The position numbers were made by a program, and so were the translations under genes. The notes under the pieces are model-generated. The model was not told where the DNA came from. It worked only from the letters and a program-made list of their open reading frames with translations, and made no database searches. Shown here piece after piece: positions 23,501-34,989 of a stretch of DNA of 64,000 nt. Every line of letters begins with the position of its first letter. Positions within the stretch are counted from its first letter, which is position 1. The stretch lies in assembly GCF_932294415.1 (NCBI RefSeq), contig NC_065545.1:42260327-42324326 (forward strand). The letters are read 5' to 3'. The DNA is from Quercus robur (lineage: Eukaryota > Streptophyta > Magnoliopsida > Fagales > Fagaceae).

Positions 23501-24394
23501 ATCCACCACACTATCAGTCCATAGGGTTTTCGGGATGTCTCATGATCAGGTAGTCGAACAATTTGACCAAAAGACTAGGACACCACTTCCTTATATCAAA
23601 ATATAGAAATATAAACAAAAATTTAAAATTCCCTTTTAGATGTCTTAAGAGTTAAAAGACCTTCAAAATCATTACCATTAAAAAAAATTTGAAAACAATG
23701 TTGACTAATCCAGCCAATAACATACCAATGGTTTATTAAATCTTCTTGATATTTAAACCATATTTAATCCTTTCTGTCATTTTCATCACACTGATGCCCC
23801 AAAATCATTACCTCAAAGAATGTTTAATTTCTATGGTACCACCTGGGTATAGTAACCACTATGATTAGGACCGTTAATTTGAAGTGTTTTAACCATAACC
23901 CTGTATTTATATTGAAAAAGGAATAATAGACATTAAAACTCCCAAAATTCATTGCTAATATCAACAAAAAACAAAAAGAAAAAAAAATACAAAAGTAGCA
24001 TATATATTTCCATCCCACAAAATATATACTCAAAATCAGCCCCAAAAGCTAACCCAATATATTTTTTCGTGTGAATATATATATAGCTGGCTTTGAGCAT
24101 TATATCACATACCCATTACTTGGGTTGATGACAAGTAATGATCCCATCAACACAGACTTCACTCAAACAACTACATAATCATACAAATGAAACCTAACGA
24201 GTCAATCAACAATGCAAAATAAAAAAAAATTGTTAAGAAAAGTGATGGGAAATAGAATAGTACCTGTGAAGAAATTGGCGGATCTTGGGGTGTTTAGGGC
24301 TAACAACCTTGCGCTGAATCTTGAGAGCGAGCCTGTAGGTTCGCTTGAGTCCCAAGAAATACGCAGTCCCCAACGTGATCTCCCAAAGCACCAT
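20531..24394 (-). CDS. Two-exon gene for a conserved-looking 196-residue protein of unknown function
   Basis: Exon 1 is 24264-24394, with start codon at 24392-24394. Exon 2 is 20531-20990, with stop TAA at 20531-20533. The junction CACAG|GTACT ... TTTTGCAG|AC joins 131 and 460 coding bases in phase 2 into an uninterrupted 196-residue protein. It begins MVLWEITLGTAYFLGLKRTY, a weakly hydrophobic N-terminal stretch that could associate with a membrane, followed by a basic region. Residues around 50-85 (FDVALKVHHNIQERDIEVG, then GNWILRWLDRMKPSAQIRG) look conserved rather than random. The C-terminal half is rich in S, P, N and M and ends RQWMIHN. I do not recognise a named family. The clean splice and absence of stops across two distant exons argue for a real gene. 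Confidence 0.8.
20991..24263 (-). other. 3.27-kb intron of the two-exon gene
   Basis: GT-AG intron bounded by the donor at 24263-24262 and acceptor at 20992-20991. It holds an 11-base G run near 21001-21011 just beside the acceptor and otherwise AT-rich sequence. Open frames of 60-73 codons inside have no recognisable domain. No mobile element with clear ends was seen in it. Confidence 0.75.
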
Positions 24395-24453
24395 TTTTTC
24401 TCTCTGGAACACTCTCTTTGAATACTCTCAGGTTGTTTTTGTATTTGTCTTTG

Positions 24454-24461
24454 TTTTTATA
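24454..24461 (-). promoter_or_regulatory. Candidate TATA box of the two-exon gene
   Basis: TATAAAAA on the minus strand, 60 bases upstream of the start codon at 24394. This would give a 5' leader of roughly 30 bases. Motif and spacing are ordinary for a plant promoter but not proven. Confidence 0.4.
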
Positions 24462-24470
24462 TTATGTTAT

Positions 24471-27188
24471 ATGTTGTCTCCTATTTTGAACTAGTTTACT
24501 ATTATTTGTTTCTCAAAAAAAAAAAGGTTTACTATTCTTTTTTTGACATCTAGTTTACTATTCTTTTCTATTCCTTCACTCTTCTTTTCGTTTCTCCCAA
24601 GTAATATTCGACCTCCCTGACGTTATATATATATATATATATATATCCATATAATAACTTCACCGATACATAAATCATCTTAACCGTTGATTGTTTCGTT
24701 TCTTCTTGATCTGAACCGTTCCTTCTTTTAAGCGGCTAGTAGGACCGGGCTCTTTTTTAGGGGTTTGAAGTTGAACTGTTAAACAGTTGTGCCATCATAA
24801 CTTCGGTTTGGTTTGGGTTAATAAAGAGTTAAAGACACAGGCCCAATTTCTTTCTGGATTACCCACCCAAAATTAGAGAATATGCTATATCAAATTCGGA
24901 TTCAGAATTTTTTTGCAGAAGTTCCTCTTAGATACTTTGTGCTGATATTTGTTGAAAATTTTAGTAAATTACCACTTTTTTCTTCTTATTTCTTTGACAT
25001 TATTGTCTTTTTTTGGGATTTATGCAATCCCTAGATTCCACACTTCTCGTATAATTTATTGATGAGCTCTCGTATTGGTTAAAACCTAATAACACTTTAA
25101 AAACAAATAAACCAATCCCTTGATATTAACAATTACTACTAATTAAGAGCCTTGTAATTCAATTGACATATATTGATCTTTCTAACAAAGATATTCACCG
25201 TTCAAATCCTTCCCTGCATTATTGTAATTTATAATTATCGAATTATCAATGACATGTGTTATGTCATGTGTAATAACTCACTTAGTCTGTTTTATTAAAT
25301 TGAGTGAGTCCTGTCATGTGCATTGCACATAACAAGAACTCATCTTTCTATTGGTGGTTGAAGTCCAAGACTCCAAACTTTGGAGCCAAACTTTGTCATT
25401 GTAATATTTTCACATCAAACAAAACAATATAATATTTAGTAGATAATTTTCCATCAATAGAGTTCGATAAGTTTTAAAACTTAAAAAAAAAAAAATATAT
25501 ATATATATATATATAGTTAGTAAAATACAATACATGTACAATACATTAAGTATAGGAAGGATATAATTCAACATCTTTAACAAAAATATGTTTCAAAAAA
25601 TCGGCCGAAAATTACAAAAACAAAAAAATAATGGCACACATATAGTACATGTGTATAATATGTTTATATTTTAAATTTTCACCACAAACATACGAAAATA
25701 TTTGTCACATACTTTTTAGACTCATAATAGATACACAAAAAAGTACTATAAGTAGAATTAAATATAAATTTAAAAATAGATTATCATTAAATCAAATAAT
25801 ATAATAAACTTGTTTAGTTGTTTAATATATACTCTTTCAGTTGAACCTACATGCTATTTCTCTCTTTAATGTATTAATTCTAATTTTTATAAGACCATTC
25901 CTATTATTTCTATATGTGCCCAAATTTCCACACTGGGCTGGGTCTAGTGGTGGGCTCACAATTTATTTGTATAGTGAGTTATGGGTTTCCTACTACAGGT
26001 AGCCCCCAACCGAACTTCTAAATTACACTCCTTTACTCTTGTGATACTCTCCCCTCTTTCCTTTTAAGTTGCCCTTTGTTGATAGTACACACACTCTCTC
26101 TCTCTCTCTCTCTCTCCAAATGACCAACCACTCTCTCTACTCAAATATTTATAACTTAAGGTTGGTGGGGTGCTCATGATTACCTTCTGGTCTCACTCGT
26201 GTGGGTAGGACCCGATTTGATTATTCCTGACAAGGAATATGCTTCCTTGAAAACAGCGGTAATGGCTTTGGAACTGATTCCAGCCTCCAAAAGGTTACTC
26301 AGCAACGATATTCCTCAAGGCAATACCAAGCTACCAAGGTCGCGGGCTGCCCCTGGTAAGCACAACCCCCAACCAATCCATACATGATCGGTATGAGCCT
26401 GTCTAACTTGCAATCAATGGAACGGGCATACCATTGGTTTTGGGCTTAAGAAAGTCTTAGGGGTGTGTCTGAGTCAAGGCCCAATGGCCCTGAAGCCATA
26501 TGCTGTACAATTTCTATTAAAAAAAATTACTACCATATTAATGGTAAAATTTTTAGCAACTTTAATTTAGTGAGTTTTTGAATTTTTTTTTGTGTTAAAA
26601 TAGCAATTTAGCTCTTTTAAGAGCTTTAATATGAATGCTCTTATAGAGTTACAGTGAACAGTTTGACATTGATAACCGTGAGGACTAGGGTAGTAGAGTG
26701 CAGATGCAACAGGGTGTAGTTTTTTTTTTGGTAGAAAGCAATAGGGTGTTGTTAGTATTTCGGTTTTCAAGATATTTAAGTGATAATAATAACTATTTTT
26801 TGGTTCGAAAGTATATCCTTTAGGAATTGTTTAATCTTTTAACTGTTTTGCCTGCTTTCAACACTTTCTAGGTGTCATAATTTTCTACTGATTTAAACTC
26901 TTTTCCATAATTAATGCATAGTTTACAATACAATTGAGAACCAAACGGTATACATGAGTGTTTTTTATTGTCTTGTACATACGTATACTATGCACGTGTT
27001 ATGCATTTTTACCAAGAAGTATTTAGTAGATAATTTTCAAATTGATAGGGTCCAAAAAGTTTTAAACATCTAAAAAAAAATACCTTCTAGAACTAGAAGT
27101 GGGAAAAAAACAAAATTTGCCGCTTTGTTACCTTTGTAATCGATTATGCAAGTAGTTTCACTTTCCTAAGATGATAAAATCTCATATC
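24471..27188. other. Intergenic, no gene seen
   Basis: AT-rich with TA microsatellites (24626-24645, 25496-25515) and a CT run at 26095-26116. The stretch at about 26160-26520 is less AT-rich and contains a 62-codon open frame at 26199-26387 without a recognisable domain. It looks like a fragment of an old repeat rather than a gene. A SINE-like sequence lies at 25146-25235. Confidence 0.55.
25146..25235 (+). mobile_element. Decayed tRNA-derived SINE
   Basis: The segment reads GAGCCTTGTAATTCAATTGA with an A-box-like TAATTCAATTG at 25155-25165 and a B-box-like CGTTCAAATCC at 25199-25209, the spacing of an internal polymerase III promoter. It resembles the start of the SINE-like copy at 51186 (GCCTTGTAGCTGAATTGAC). 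It is degenerate, with no clear tail. Confidence 0.5.
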
Positions 27189-27948
27189 CAAGGAAATAGG
27201 GGTGTGTAAAAAACACGTCAAACCTGACCTGATCCAACCAAACCCGTCGGGTTGGGTCGGTTTTTAGGATTTGGTGGGTTGGGTTGGGTTACAATTTTTT
27301 TTTATAACGGGTCGGGTTGGGTTGGGGTCATAAAATTACAAACCCGCCAAACCCGACTCGATCCACCCATATTTTAATATATGTTTAAAATATATTATAT
27401 ATTTAATAATTAAAAAAAAACCAGCTGTAGAGCACTTTCTCGGTTCTTATTATCATATATAATATAAAATTCTATTAGTTTTTAATATATATTAAATATA
27501 TTATATAATTTATAAAAAATTTTAAAAATTTTGGATATAGTTTGTTTATAACTGAATTAGGAACTCATATATATTTTATTTATAAATGAATTAGGTTACT
27601 AGTTCATTTATATTTTGTTTATCAACTCAGTTGGATACTTAAATATATTTTATTTACAACTAAGTTAGAATATTAGTTTATATATTAATATATGTTTTGT
27701 TTATCAACTCAGGTAGAAGTGTGATATATTTTTTTCTGCTTAATTTAATAATAATAATAAAAATAGTAATAAAAAAAATTGTCCAATCCATGGGTTCAAC
27801 CCGACCCGACCCAACACACACCCGACCCAACCCAACCCATGTGGGTTGGGTTGGACTTATGTGATGGGTTGAATTTATTTTTACTCACCATGGTGGGTTG
27901 GGTCAAAAAATCTCCTTAACTCGACCTATGCACATCCTTAAAAGGAAA
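27189..27948 (+). mobile_element. Non-autonomous hAT element rich in GGGTTGGG motifs (copy 1)
   Basis: The element spans 27197-27940 (744 bp). Ends are TAGGGGTGTGTA on the left and, read inward, TAAGGATGTGCA on the right. Flanking 8-mers CAAGGAAA (27189-27196) and AAAGGAAA (27941-27948) match at seven of eight positions, as an hAT target duplication should. Both subterminal regions are packed with GGGTTGGGT and CCCGACCCAACC words, likely transposase-binding repeats. The centre is very AT-rich and non-coding. Its sister copy is at 34268-34981. Confidence 0.82.
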
Positions 27949-28639
27949 TTTTCAAATCTTCTTTCAAGAAAACTAGAGTCAAGAGTCCATGAACAGATAA
28001 TGGGTCTATTTCTCTCAAACCAACCTTCTTTAAGACAAAGCCCAAGCAAACACATGAAAGATTCATCTAGCCCATAAGGATTCTTGATAACCTTTTTCGG
28101 CCCTCATAGGACAAACTCATCAACTCAGTTTAATCATTTTTATTTTTATTTTTTGATAAACAAACTCACACACAAGGGAGAGGAAAATGAGTTCTAATTT
28201 AATTAATTTATTTGATTTGGAAGAAAAGCCTAAAATTCACTATATATAAGGAAGTAAAAGGTTATATGCAAGATATTTTGTAAACCATTTTATGGTTAAG
28301 ATCAAGTGTTACAAATTTAAAGGAGTATCCAATATCATATATTAAACATTTTAAATAACATAATACTTTGTACACTGTTAAATCTAAGAAATACAAATTG
28401 AAGCATTAAATGGACTCTCTCCATTTCAAGTGAATTGATCTTATCTTGTATGTATTTTACTATAAATTTGTGAATTTTCCTGCCAACTTTGTTTTAATTT
28501 CGCAAGCATTCCAATAGCGTAAATTGATGCGAGAATTCTTACAAAGAATTGGACTAATGACATATACATTATTTGAATTCTCGATCTATATACTATAACA
28601 TAGTTGATTCTTATCCTTCAAAGAGTATGTGTATTATAA
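27949..28639. other. Intergenic, no gene seen
   Basis: AT-rich DNA without a supported open frame, domain or element boundary. Confidence 0.55.
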
Positions 28640-28930
28640 CATTCGTTGACGTTTCATTTTGGTTAGTGTGGAGCCACAAACTGTTCCTTCAAGGATACTC
28701 TCTTTCTCATGAATCAATATAATCATAATTAGTTTAAGGATTATTTTTAATGAGAGACAGATATATTTTAGTAACTCTAGCATTCTGATCTCTTTGCCAA
28801 AGGACTGCACATCCATTAGCTTCACGGACATGGATGCACCTTCTAGTTCCACTCCAACCGGTTCTTGCAATCCAAAACCAATGTGGAAAAGGTTGGGGAC
28901 AAAGCACCACGACCAATTAGATAAGCAATA
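28640..28930 (-). pseudogene. LINE RNase H fragment, heavily decayed
   Basis: Minus-strand frames give LVLDCKNRLEWN and, in a neighbouring frame, HVREANGCAV. These match the end of a LINE RNase H-like domain (a DC+NLL block followed by an H-x-REAN-x-CAD block). The spacing between the two blocks fits. Stops and frameshifts are frequent, and neither end of the element can be found. Confidence 0.45.
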
Positions 28931-29134
28931 ACCAAAGTGGAGTTAGATTCTAGAATTGCATGTTTATAACTTCATCTACGTAATTGCTCATGAACACATT
29001 TCCAGATGAAATATTTCATCTCATTCGGAATTGGAACTTTCCAAAAGTATAGGATAAATTAAAGTTTTTGCCTCCACCTTTTAAAGTAGGCACCACAGAA
29101 GCAGAATAGCTTGTTAAGATCACATGGTTTGGTT

Positions 29135-29485
29135 TGAAAGAGATCTGTGATTCTTAGAGAGAATGTTCTAGAAGAAGAAGTAATGAAAAACTGAATTTTC
29201 TATTATTCAATAGATTACATGAGATACAACATATATAGGCTCACCAATCATAACAGATTTTAGAGCCAAAACTATTCTAACAATATCGTGTAAAGATTAA
29301 CAGAATACATACATGTGGACAATATGTAACTAACCTATACTCAAAGTTCTCATACTAAACTACATACAAGTTTACAATATCATGGGTAAACTACAAGCCG
29401 TTTATGCAATGTATGCAGTTGTGCTTCTCTATGAACTAAAGCTCTGTTGGCAGATTCACTTGAGGCAGCACCATCATTGTTTACA
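29135..29485 (-). repeat. 3' LTR of the copia element
   Basis: On the minus strand it begins TGTAAA and ends TTTCA, so it has the TG...CA termini of LTRs. It matches the LTR at 33854-34205 over its whole length with scattered substitutions. The TGGTT target duplication lies immediately outside. Confidence 0.95.
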
Positions 29486-32400
29486 TCCTCCCTCAAACGA
29501 AGGGGGGGATTCCCCATGAGTTTGAAAGACAGAGCATGAAAACAAGGGGAAGGCAAGCCCTTAGTGAATATATCAGCTAATTGATCCAAGGTAGAAATAT
29601 ACTTGAGAACCATATCTCTATTCAACACCTTCTCTCGAACAAAGTGGTAATCCACTTCAATATGCTTAGTTATGGCATGAAAAATAGGATTAGAGGCCAA
29701 AGCAAGAACTAAAACATTACCACACCATAAAATAGGAGGGTGATACAAATAAACCCCTAAGTCCTTGAGAAGCATTCTCAACCAATACAATTTAGCAGTG
29801 GTAAGAGCAAGGGACCTGTACTCAGCCTTAGTGGAAGATCTAGACATAATAGACTGCTTCTTAGCAGACTAGGTGATAGAAGAATTCCCTAAGAAAACAA
29901 TCATGCCAGCGATGGACCTCCTATCAATAGGATCCCAGCTCAATCAGCATCACAATAAGCTGAAAGGGTGAGAGAACTAGGCCTAAAATAGATCCCTTTG
30001 TGCAGTGTACCCCTTAAGTATCTTAAGATCCTCTTAGTAGCAACAAGAAGAAGCTGAGAAGGCTTACTCATGAACTGACGTGCTTGCTGGACAGCATAAG
30101 ACAAATCTGGCCTAGTGAAGGTCAAGTACTGCAAAGCACCAACAAGACTTCTATAGGTAGTTGGATCAGAGAAAAGAGGACCGACAGCAAGAGCATGAGA
30201 ATAAGCAGAAGCACACGGATTAGAACAAGACTTATAATCCATCATATGAAACTTAGACAATAAATCCTTGGCATACTTGGTTTGATGCACAAAAATGCCA
30301 TCACCAGAATACTTAATTTACAGACCCAAGAAATAGTGCAAAGGACCTAAATCCTTGAGAGCAAAGGAGACTCCAAGCTAAGTAATTATCTTAGTAACAA
30401 GAGCATTATTATTGCCAATAATGATAATGTCATCCACATACAAGAGTAAGTAAACAACATGTTGTGAATGAATAAGAATAAACAAATTGTTGTTTGCACA
30501 AGAAGCAAGAAATCCCAGATGGAAGAGTTGATTGGTAAAGCTGTTAAACTAGGCCCTAGGGGCCTGTTTCAGACCATAAATGGCTTTGTGCAAGAGACAT
30601 ACATGATGAGGCTTAGAGATATCCTTATACCCAGGTGGCTGACTCATGTAAACCTCCTCTTACAACACTCCATGAAGAAAGGCATTAGAAACATCTAATT
30701 GCCTTAGGGACCAACCAAACTGAACAACCAAAGTAAGAATAATCCTCACAATTGTAGGTTTAACCACTAGACTAAAAGTCTCAGCATAATCCAGACCATG
30801 TTGCTGCAAGTAGCCCTTGGCAACAAGTTTAGCTTTAAGCCTAGCAATGCTACCATCACTATTCCTCTTAACTTTGTACACCCACTAACAGGCTACAACA
30901 TTCTTATCAGGTGGCAAAGGAACTAAGGACCAAATATGCTGCTAACTAGTAAACTCAGAATCCATAGTTTCAACCTAATGAGGATACTTAGATGCAATAG
31001 AATAGGAAGGGGGCTTAGTGCAACTGTAATAAGCCTAAACAGCAAACACTTTAGGCTTGAAAATACCATTCTTGGACCTGGTAAGCATAGGATGTGCATT
31101 TGTATTCACAGGAACATGAGTAGGAACAAAAGCAGAGAGACTAAGAGCATTAGTAGAAACAGGTAAGATAGACTCAATAGAAACAACAGAGGAAGAAGCA
31201 GGTAAGACAGATAAAGCAGAATCAAAACAATAATTCTCAGATGGAATAGAAGAAGGACTCTCAGAACAATGATTAGAATCAGATAAAGCAGAATCAGCAG
31301 AAGGAATAGAATTGAAATGAGGAAAACTCAAAGAAGAAATTGGAAGTAAAGAGGAAAACCACACATCATAGGAAGATGAAGAAGCAGGAAGAGAGGAAGA
31401 TGACCCATCATTAAAAACAAGGAAACTAAGAAAAACAGACTCATAAAAAACACAATGACATGAAATGTAAATTTTGCCATTAAGAACATCTAAGCAAATA
31501 TAACCTTTGTACTGAGGAGGGTAACCAAGAAATATGCATTGCTTAGACTTGGGATCAAATTTACGAGAAGCATAGGGTTTCAACAAAGGATAACAAGCAC
31601 AACCAAAGGTTCTCAAAGCATGAAGTGGAGGTTTGTGACCATACAATTTCTCCCAAGGTGAGACAAAACGTAAAACAGAAGGTGGAAGTCTATTAAGAAG
31701 GTAAACAGCAGCACTAAAGGCATAAGACCAATAAGAAAAGGAGAGATTGGAGTGGTGAAGCATGGATAAAGCACTCTCCATAATCTGCATGTGCTTCCTC
31801 TTAGCAACACCATTCTGTTGAGGGGAATAAGGATAGGAAAATTGATGAAGAATACCATGTTCTAAGCAAAAAGACTTAAAATTGGCATTAACAAATTCGC
31901 CACCACCATCTAACCTCAATGTTTTGATTTTAGCATTAAATTGAGTCTTAATCAATGAATTGAAATGCAAGAAAACCTGAAACACATCAGACTTCCTTTT
32001 CAACAAAAATAGCCAAGTAAAACAAGTAAAGTCATCAACAAAGATCACATAAAACCTATGATCAAGAACAGAAGTCACAGGAACAGGACCCCATACATCA
32101 AAATGCACTAATTGAAATGGATATTCAGTATTTGATACATGATTAGGAAAAGGAGTCTTGTGCATTTTAGCACTTATACAAGAAGTACATTTAGAACAAA
32201 TGTCACTAACACAGGACAACTTGACTGAAGGATAAGAAGACATAACTGAATGTAAGACCTTAGCACAAGGATGACCAAGCCTATTGTGACAAAGTAAAGT
32301 CTGTGGAGACATTGTAGCAAAGCCATTGGAGTTGAGATGAGAAGAAGAGGAGGAAGGCAAAGTAGAAGAGGGTATAGGATAAACTCCATCCTTACTTAAC

Positions 32401-32720
32401 CCTTTGTAAAGAACCTTCCCCGTAGGTAAATCCTGAATTAAGAACAGATATGCATCAAAATAACAAAAGGCATTATTCTGAAGGCATAATTTATGAACAG
32501 ACAGCAAGTTTGAAGCAATTTGAGGAACTCTAAGAATATTGTTCAAACATAAATTATAAGATGAAGTAATGAGCTTACCATTGCCTATATGTGTCACTGG
32601 TAAATCTTGCCCATTACCAACTGTTACAGACTCACTAGTTGCAGGTTATTGAGAAAGAGAAAGCCGAGACAAATCTAGTGTGATGTGATTAGAGGCACCG
32701 ATGTCTGTCAACTAATTTTG
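29380..32720 (-). pseudogene. copia pol: protease, integrase, reverse transcriptase, RNase H
   Basis: Read downward from about 32720, the protease site has DIGAS where copia elements have DTGAS. GAG-pre-integrase follows (LLCHNRLGHP), then the integrase core (VHFDVWGPV, LRLDGGGEF and QQNGVAKRKH, where the expected catalytic E of VAERKH is K). The RT has [29 protein letters not shown] and the catalytic YVDD at 30429-30440. RNase H is at 29380-29850 (SRSSTKAEYRSLA). The 520-codon protease-integrase frame at 31035-32597 is open. About ten premature stops sit elsewhere, for example at 31035, 30549-30551 and near 29940, nearly all at positions where Q or W is conserved. Confidence 0.92.
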
Positions 32721-32858
32721 ATTCTGATTAGCATCTGAAGTTGCAGCCATTGATCTTGCAACCATGGAAGCAAGCTTAGTTGGAGCATGCCTACCTTGTT
32801 AAGCAAAGTTCATACAATGATAACAATCCAAAGTAGAATGGCCATTCTTGCCACAAAT

Positions 32859-33854
32859 CTAACAAGCAACCTTCTGTCCTTGAGAAGAAGAAGAAGAAGA
32901 CTTATTCTGTGGAAAGAATTGAGGATCCAGCACTAGATTATTGGTATTATGAAACTGACCACTACCAGAGACCTGATTATTATGAAACTGACCACCACCA
33001 GAGAACTGATTACCACCTCTGCCATTGCCACAACCTTTATTATTTCCATTCTTGCCTCTTCCTTTTGTAAAGCCTTGATTGAATTGATTGGCTGCCATAG
33101 CAAATGATTTAGAATCTCTAAGATCAGAATGAGTGGACCTCTTCTTGATTGACCTTTCTTCAGCATTCAAGAGTGTATTCAACTCTTCAAGAGTAAGAAT
33201 GTCATTCCTAGTTCTGATCGCAGAACAGAATGCATCATACTCTGGAGGTAGGGCTTCAAGAGCTAAATGGATTAGCTCTTCCTCATCAACATAGACTGAT
33301 ATAGCCCCAAGTTTATCCCTAACCTCTTTGATTCTTTGAAAGAAAGAATCCATTGATTTTAAACCCTTCTTCATACTCATTAGCTCATCCCTCAAATTGA
33401 GCACATGAGATTGTGACACTAATGCAAACCTTTTCTCAAGCACCTTCCAGACTCCTCGTCCAGACCTCTAACCCACAGTAAGAGCAAAGATTGATGGAGA
33501 GAGAGTTGAATTAAGAAAGGTAAACAAGGCTTGCTCGCGACTCTTCCATTGGAAATACTCTGGATTAGCCTCAGTTGTAAAATTCCCTGAGCTATCCTTG
33601 AGAAATGGATTTGGAGCATGATCATCATCACTAATGAAATTGATCATTGAATATGCTACCAAGATCACTTCGATCTGATGTCTCCACACCATATAATTGT
33701 TGTAATCAAGTTTCACAATAGCCATACTTGCCATATTTGACAAGAGTAGCAGTGAAGGATTGACACCATGAGTGATTGAAGAATTCGTGGTTGATCCTGT
33801 TGTTGCAGAGGATGAAGAACTTGTAGAGGACACCATTCTTGGCTCTGATACCAT
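32859..33854 (-). pseudogene. copia gag (UBN2/retrotran_gag type) with one internal stop
   Basis: The frame starts near 33854 with a serine-rich leader, then VKLDYNNYMVWRHQIEVILV, the usual gag N-terminal block. It meets a stop at 33468-33470 and continues in the same frame through RSGRGVWKVLEKRFALVSQS, the DELMSMKKGLKSMDSFFQRI segment and a glycine/asparagine-rich basic tail. The zinc knuckle of CX2CX4HX4C form follows at about 32820-32870, but its second position is itself a stop codon at 32859-32861 where glutamine is usual. Confidence 0.88.
33842..33853 (-). promoter_or_regulatory. Primer-binding site, initiator Met tRNA
   Basis: TGGTATCAGAGC on the minus strand directly adjoins the 5' LTR with no gap. 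It is complementary to the 3' end of initiator methionine tRNA, the standard primer of plant copia elements. Confidence 0.92.
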
Positions 33855-34205
33855 GAAAGAGATCTGCGATTCTTAGAGAGAATGTTCTAGAAGAAGAAGT
33901 AATGAAAAACTGAATCTTCTATTATTCAATAGATTACATGAGATACAACATATGTAGGCTCATCAATCATAACAGATTTTAGAGCCAAAACTATTCTAAC
34001 AATATCATGTAAAGACTAATAGAATACATACACGTGGACAATAGTGTAACTAACCTATACTCAAAGTTCTCATACTAAACTACATACAAGTTTACAATAT
34101 CATGGCTAAACTACAAGCCGTTTATGCAATGTATGCAGTTGTGTTTGTCTATGAACTAAAGCTCTATTGGCAGATTCACTTGAAGCAGCACCATTATCCT
34201 TTACA
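33854..34205 (-). repeat. 5' LTR of the copia element
   Basis: Pairs with the LTR at 29135-29485. TG...CA ends on the minus strand; TGGTT lies outside at 34206-34210. The promoter for the minus-strand transcript is expected here. Confidence 0.94.
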
Positions 34206-34259
34206 TGGTTTAGTGGCATTAGGCATAGCATACCATTTTCCAAAGCTGGATTTGTGTTC

Positions 34260-34989
34260 TCCGTATGTAGGGGTGTGTAGTCAACTCGCCAAACTCGACC
34301 CGACCCAACCTATCGAGTTGGGTCAATTTTTGGGCTTGGTGGGTTGGGTTAGGTTACAAAAAATTTTTTGATAACGGGTCGGGTTGGGTTTAGGTTATGA
34401 AATTTCAAACCCGACCTGACCCACCCATATATTTAATAAATATTTAAAATATATTATATAATTAATAATATAATATATTTTATAAAAGCCAATTAGTTCA
34501 CACAAACCCTAGAACCTTTTCTCTTAATGTGCTGCCTCTCACTCCCCTCTCCCACTTCACTCCCTTTTGAACCCTTACTCTCTCTCCCTCTGTTGAGCCA
34601 CTGCTGTCCATCAGCTATCATCACCGCCTCGATGGTGGTTATATCTTTCTGGTGGTAGCTCTCTCTTTCGGTGTTAGGTAAATTTTCTCAATGTTTTCTC
34701 TCTCTCACTCTATTTCTCTTTCTCTCTTTCTCTCTTTCTCTCTCTTACTCACTTTATTTGTTTATCTCTCTTACCGTGGTAGATCAGTATTTATTTGTTC
34801 TCTATCTTTTTCTTAGTTTTCTATTCAATCCATGGGTTTAACCCGACCCAACCTGACCTATGTGGGCTAGGTTGGACATATGTGAAGGGTTGAGTTAGGT
34901 TGAATTTTTTTTAACCCACCATGGTGGGTTGGGTCAAAAAATCCCCTTAATTCGAGCTAACCTAACCCATACACACCCCTATCCATATG
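34260..34989 (+). mobile_element. Non-autonomous hAT element rich in GGGTTGGG motifs (copy 2)
   Basis: The element spans 34268-34981 (714 bp), with ends TAGGGGTGTGTA and, read inward on the right, TAGGGGTGTGTA. Flanking 8-mers TCCGTATG (34260-34267) and TCCATATG (34982-34989) agree at seven of eight bases. Subterminal GGGTTGGG arrays match copy 1 at 27197. Unlike copy 1 its centre holds a C/T-rich, leader-like stretch (34500-34780) with CTCTCTCT runs, possibly captured host DNA or the leader of the autonomous parent. Confidence 0.85.

Larger units (their letters stand above)
29130..34210 (-). mobile_element. Complete but degenerate Ty1/copia LTR retrotransposon
   Basis: The body is 29135-34205 (5071 bp), with LTRs of 351 and 352 bp and the 5-bp target duplication TGGTT at 29130-29134 and 34206-34210. 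Transcription runs on the minus strand. The 5' LTR at 33854-34205 is followed directly by a primer-binding site for initiator methionine tRNA, and a GAGGGAGGA polypurine tract adjoins the 3' LTR at 29486-29494. Domain order is gag, protease, integrase, reverse transcriptase, RNase H, which defines copia. The LTRs are highly similar but not identical, so insertion is moderately recent. Every coding module carries stops. Confidence 0.95.

Noticed and set aside
26199-26387. 62-codon open frame with moderately protein-like sequence
   Set aside because: No recognisable family, no splice or promoter context; the surrounding 350 bp look like a fragment of an unknown repeat.
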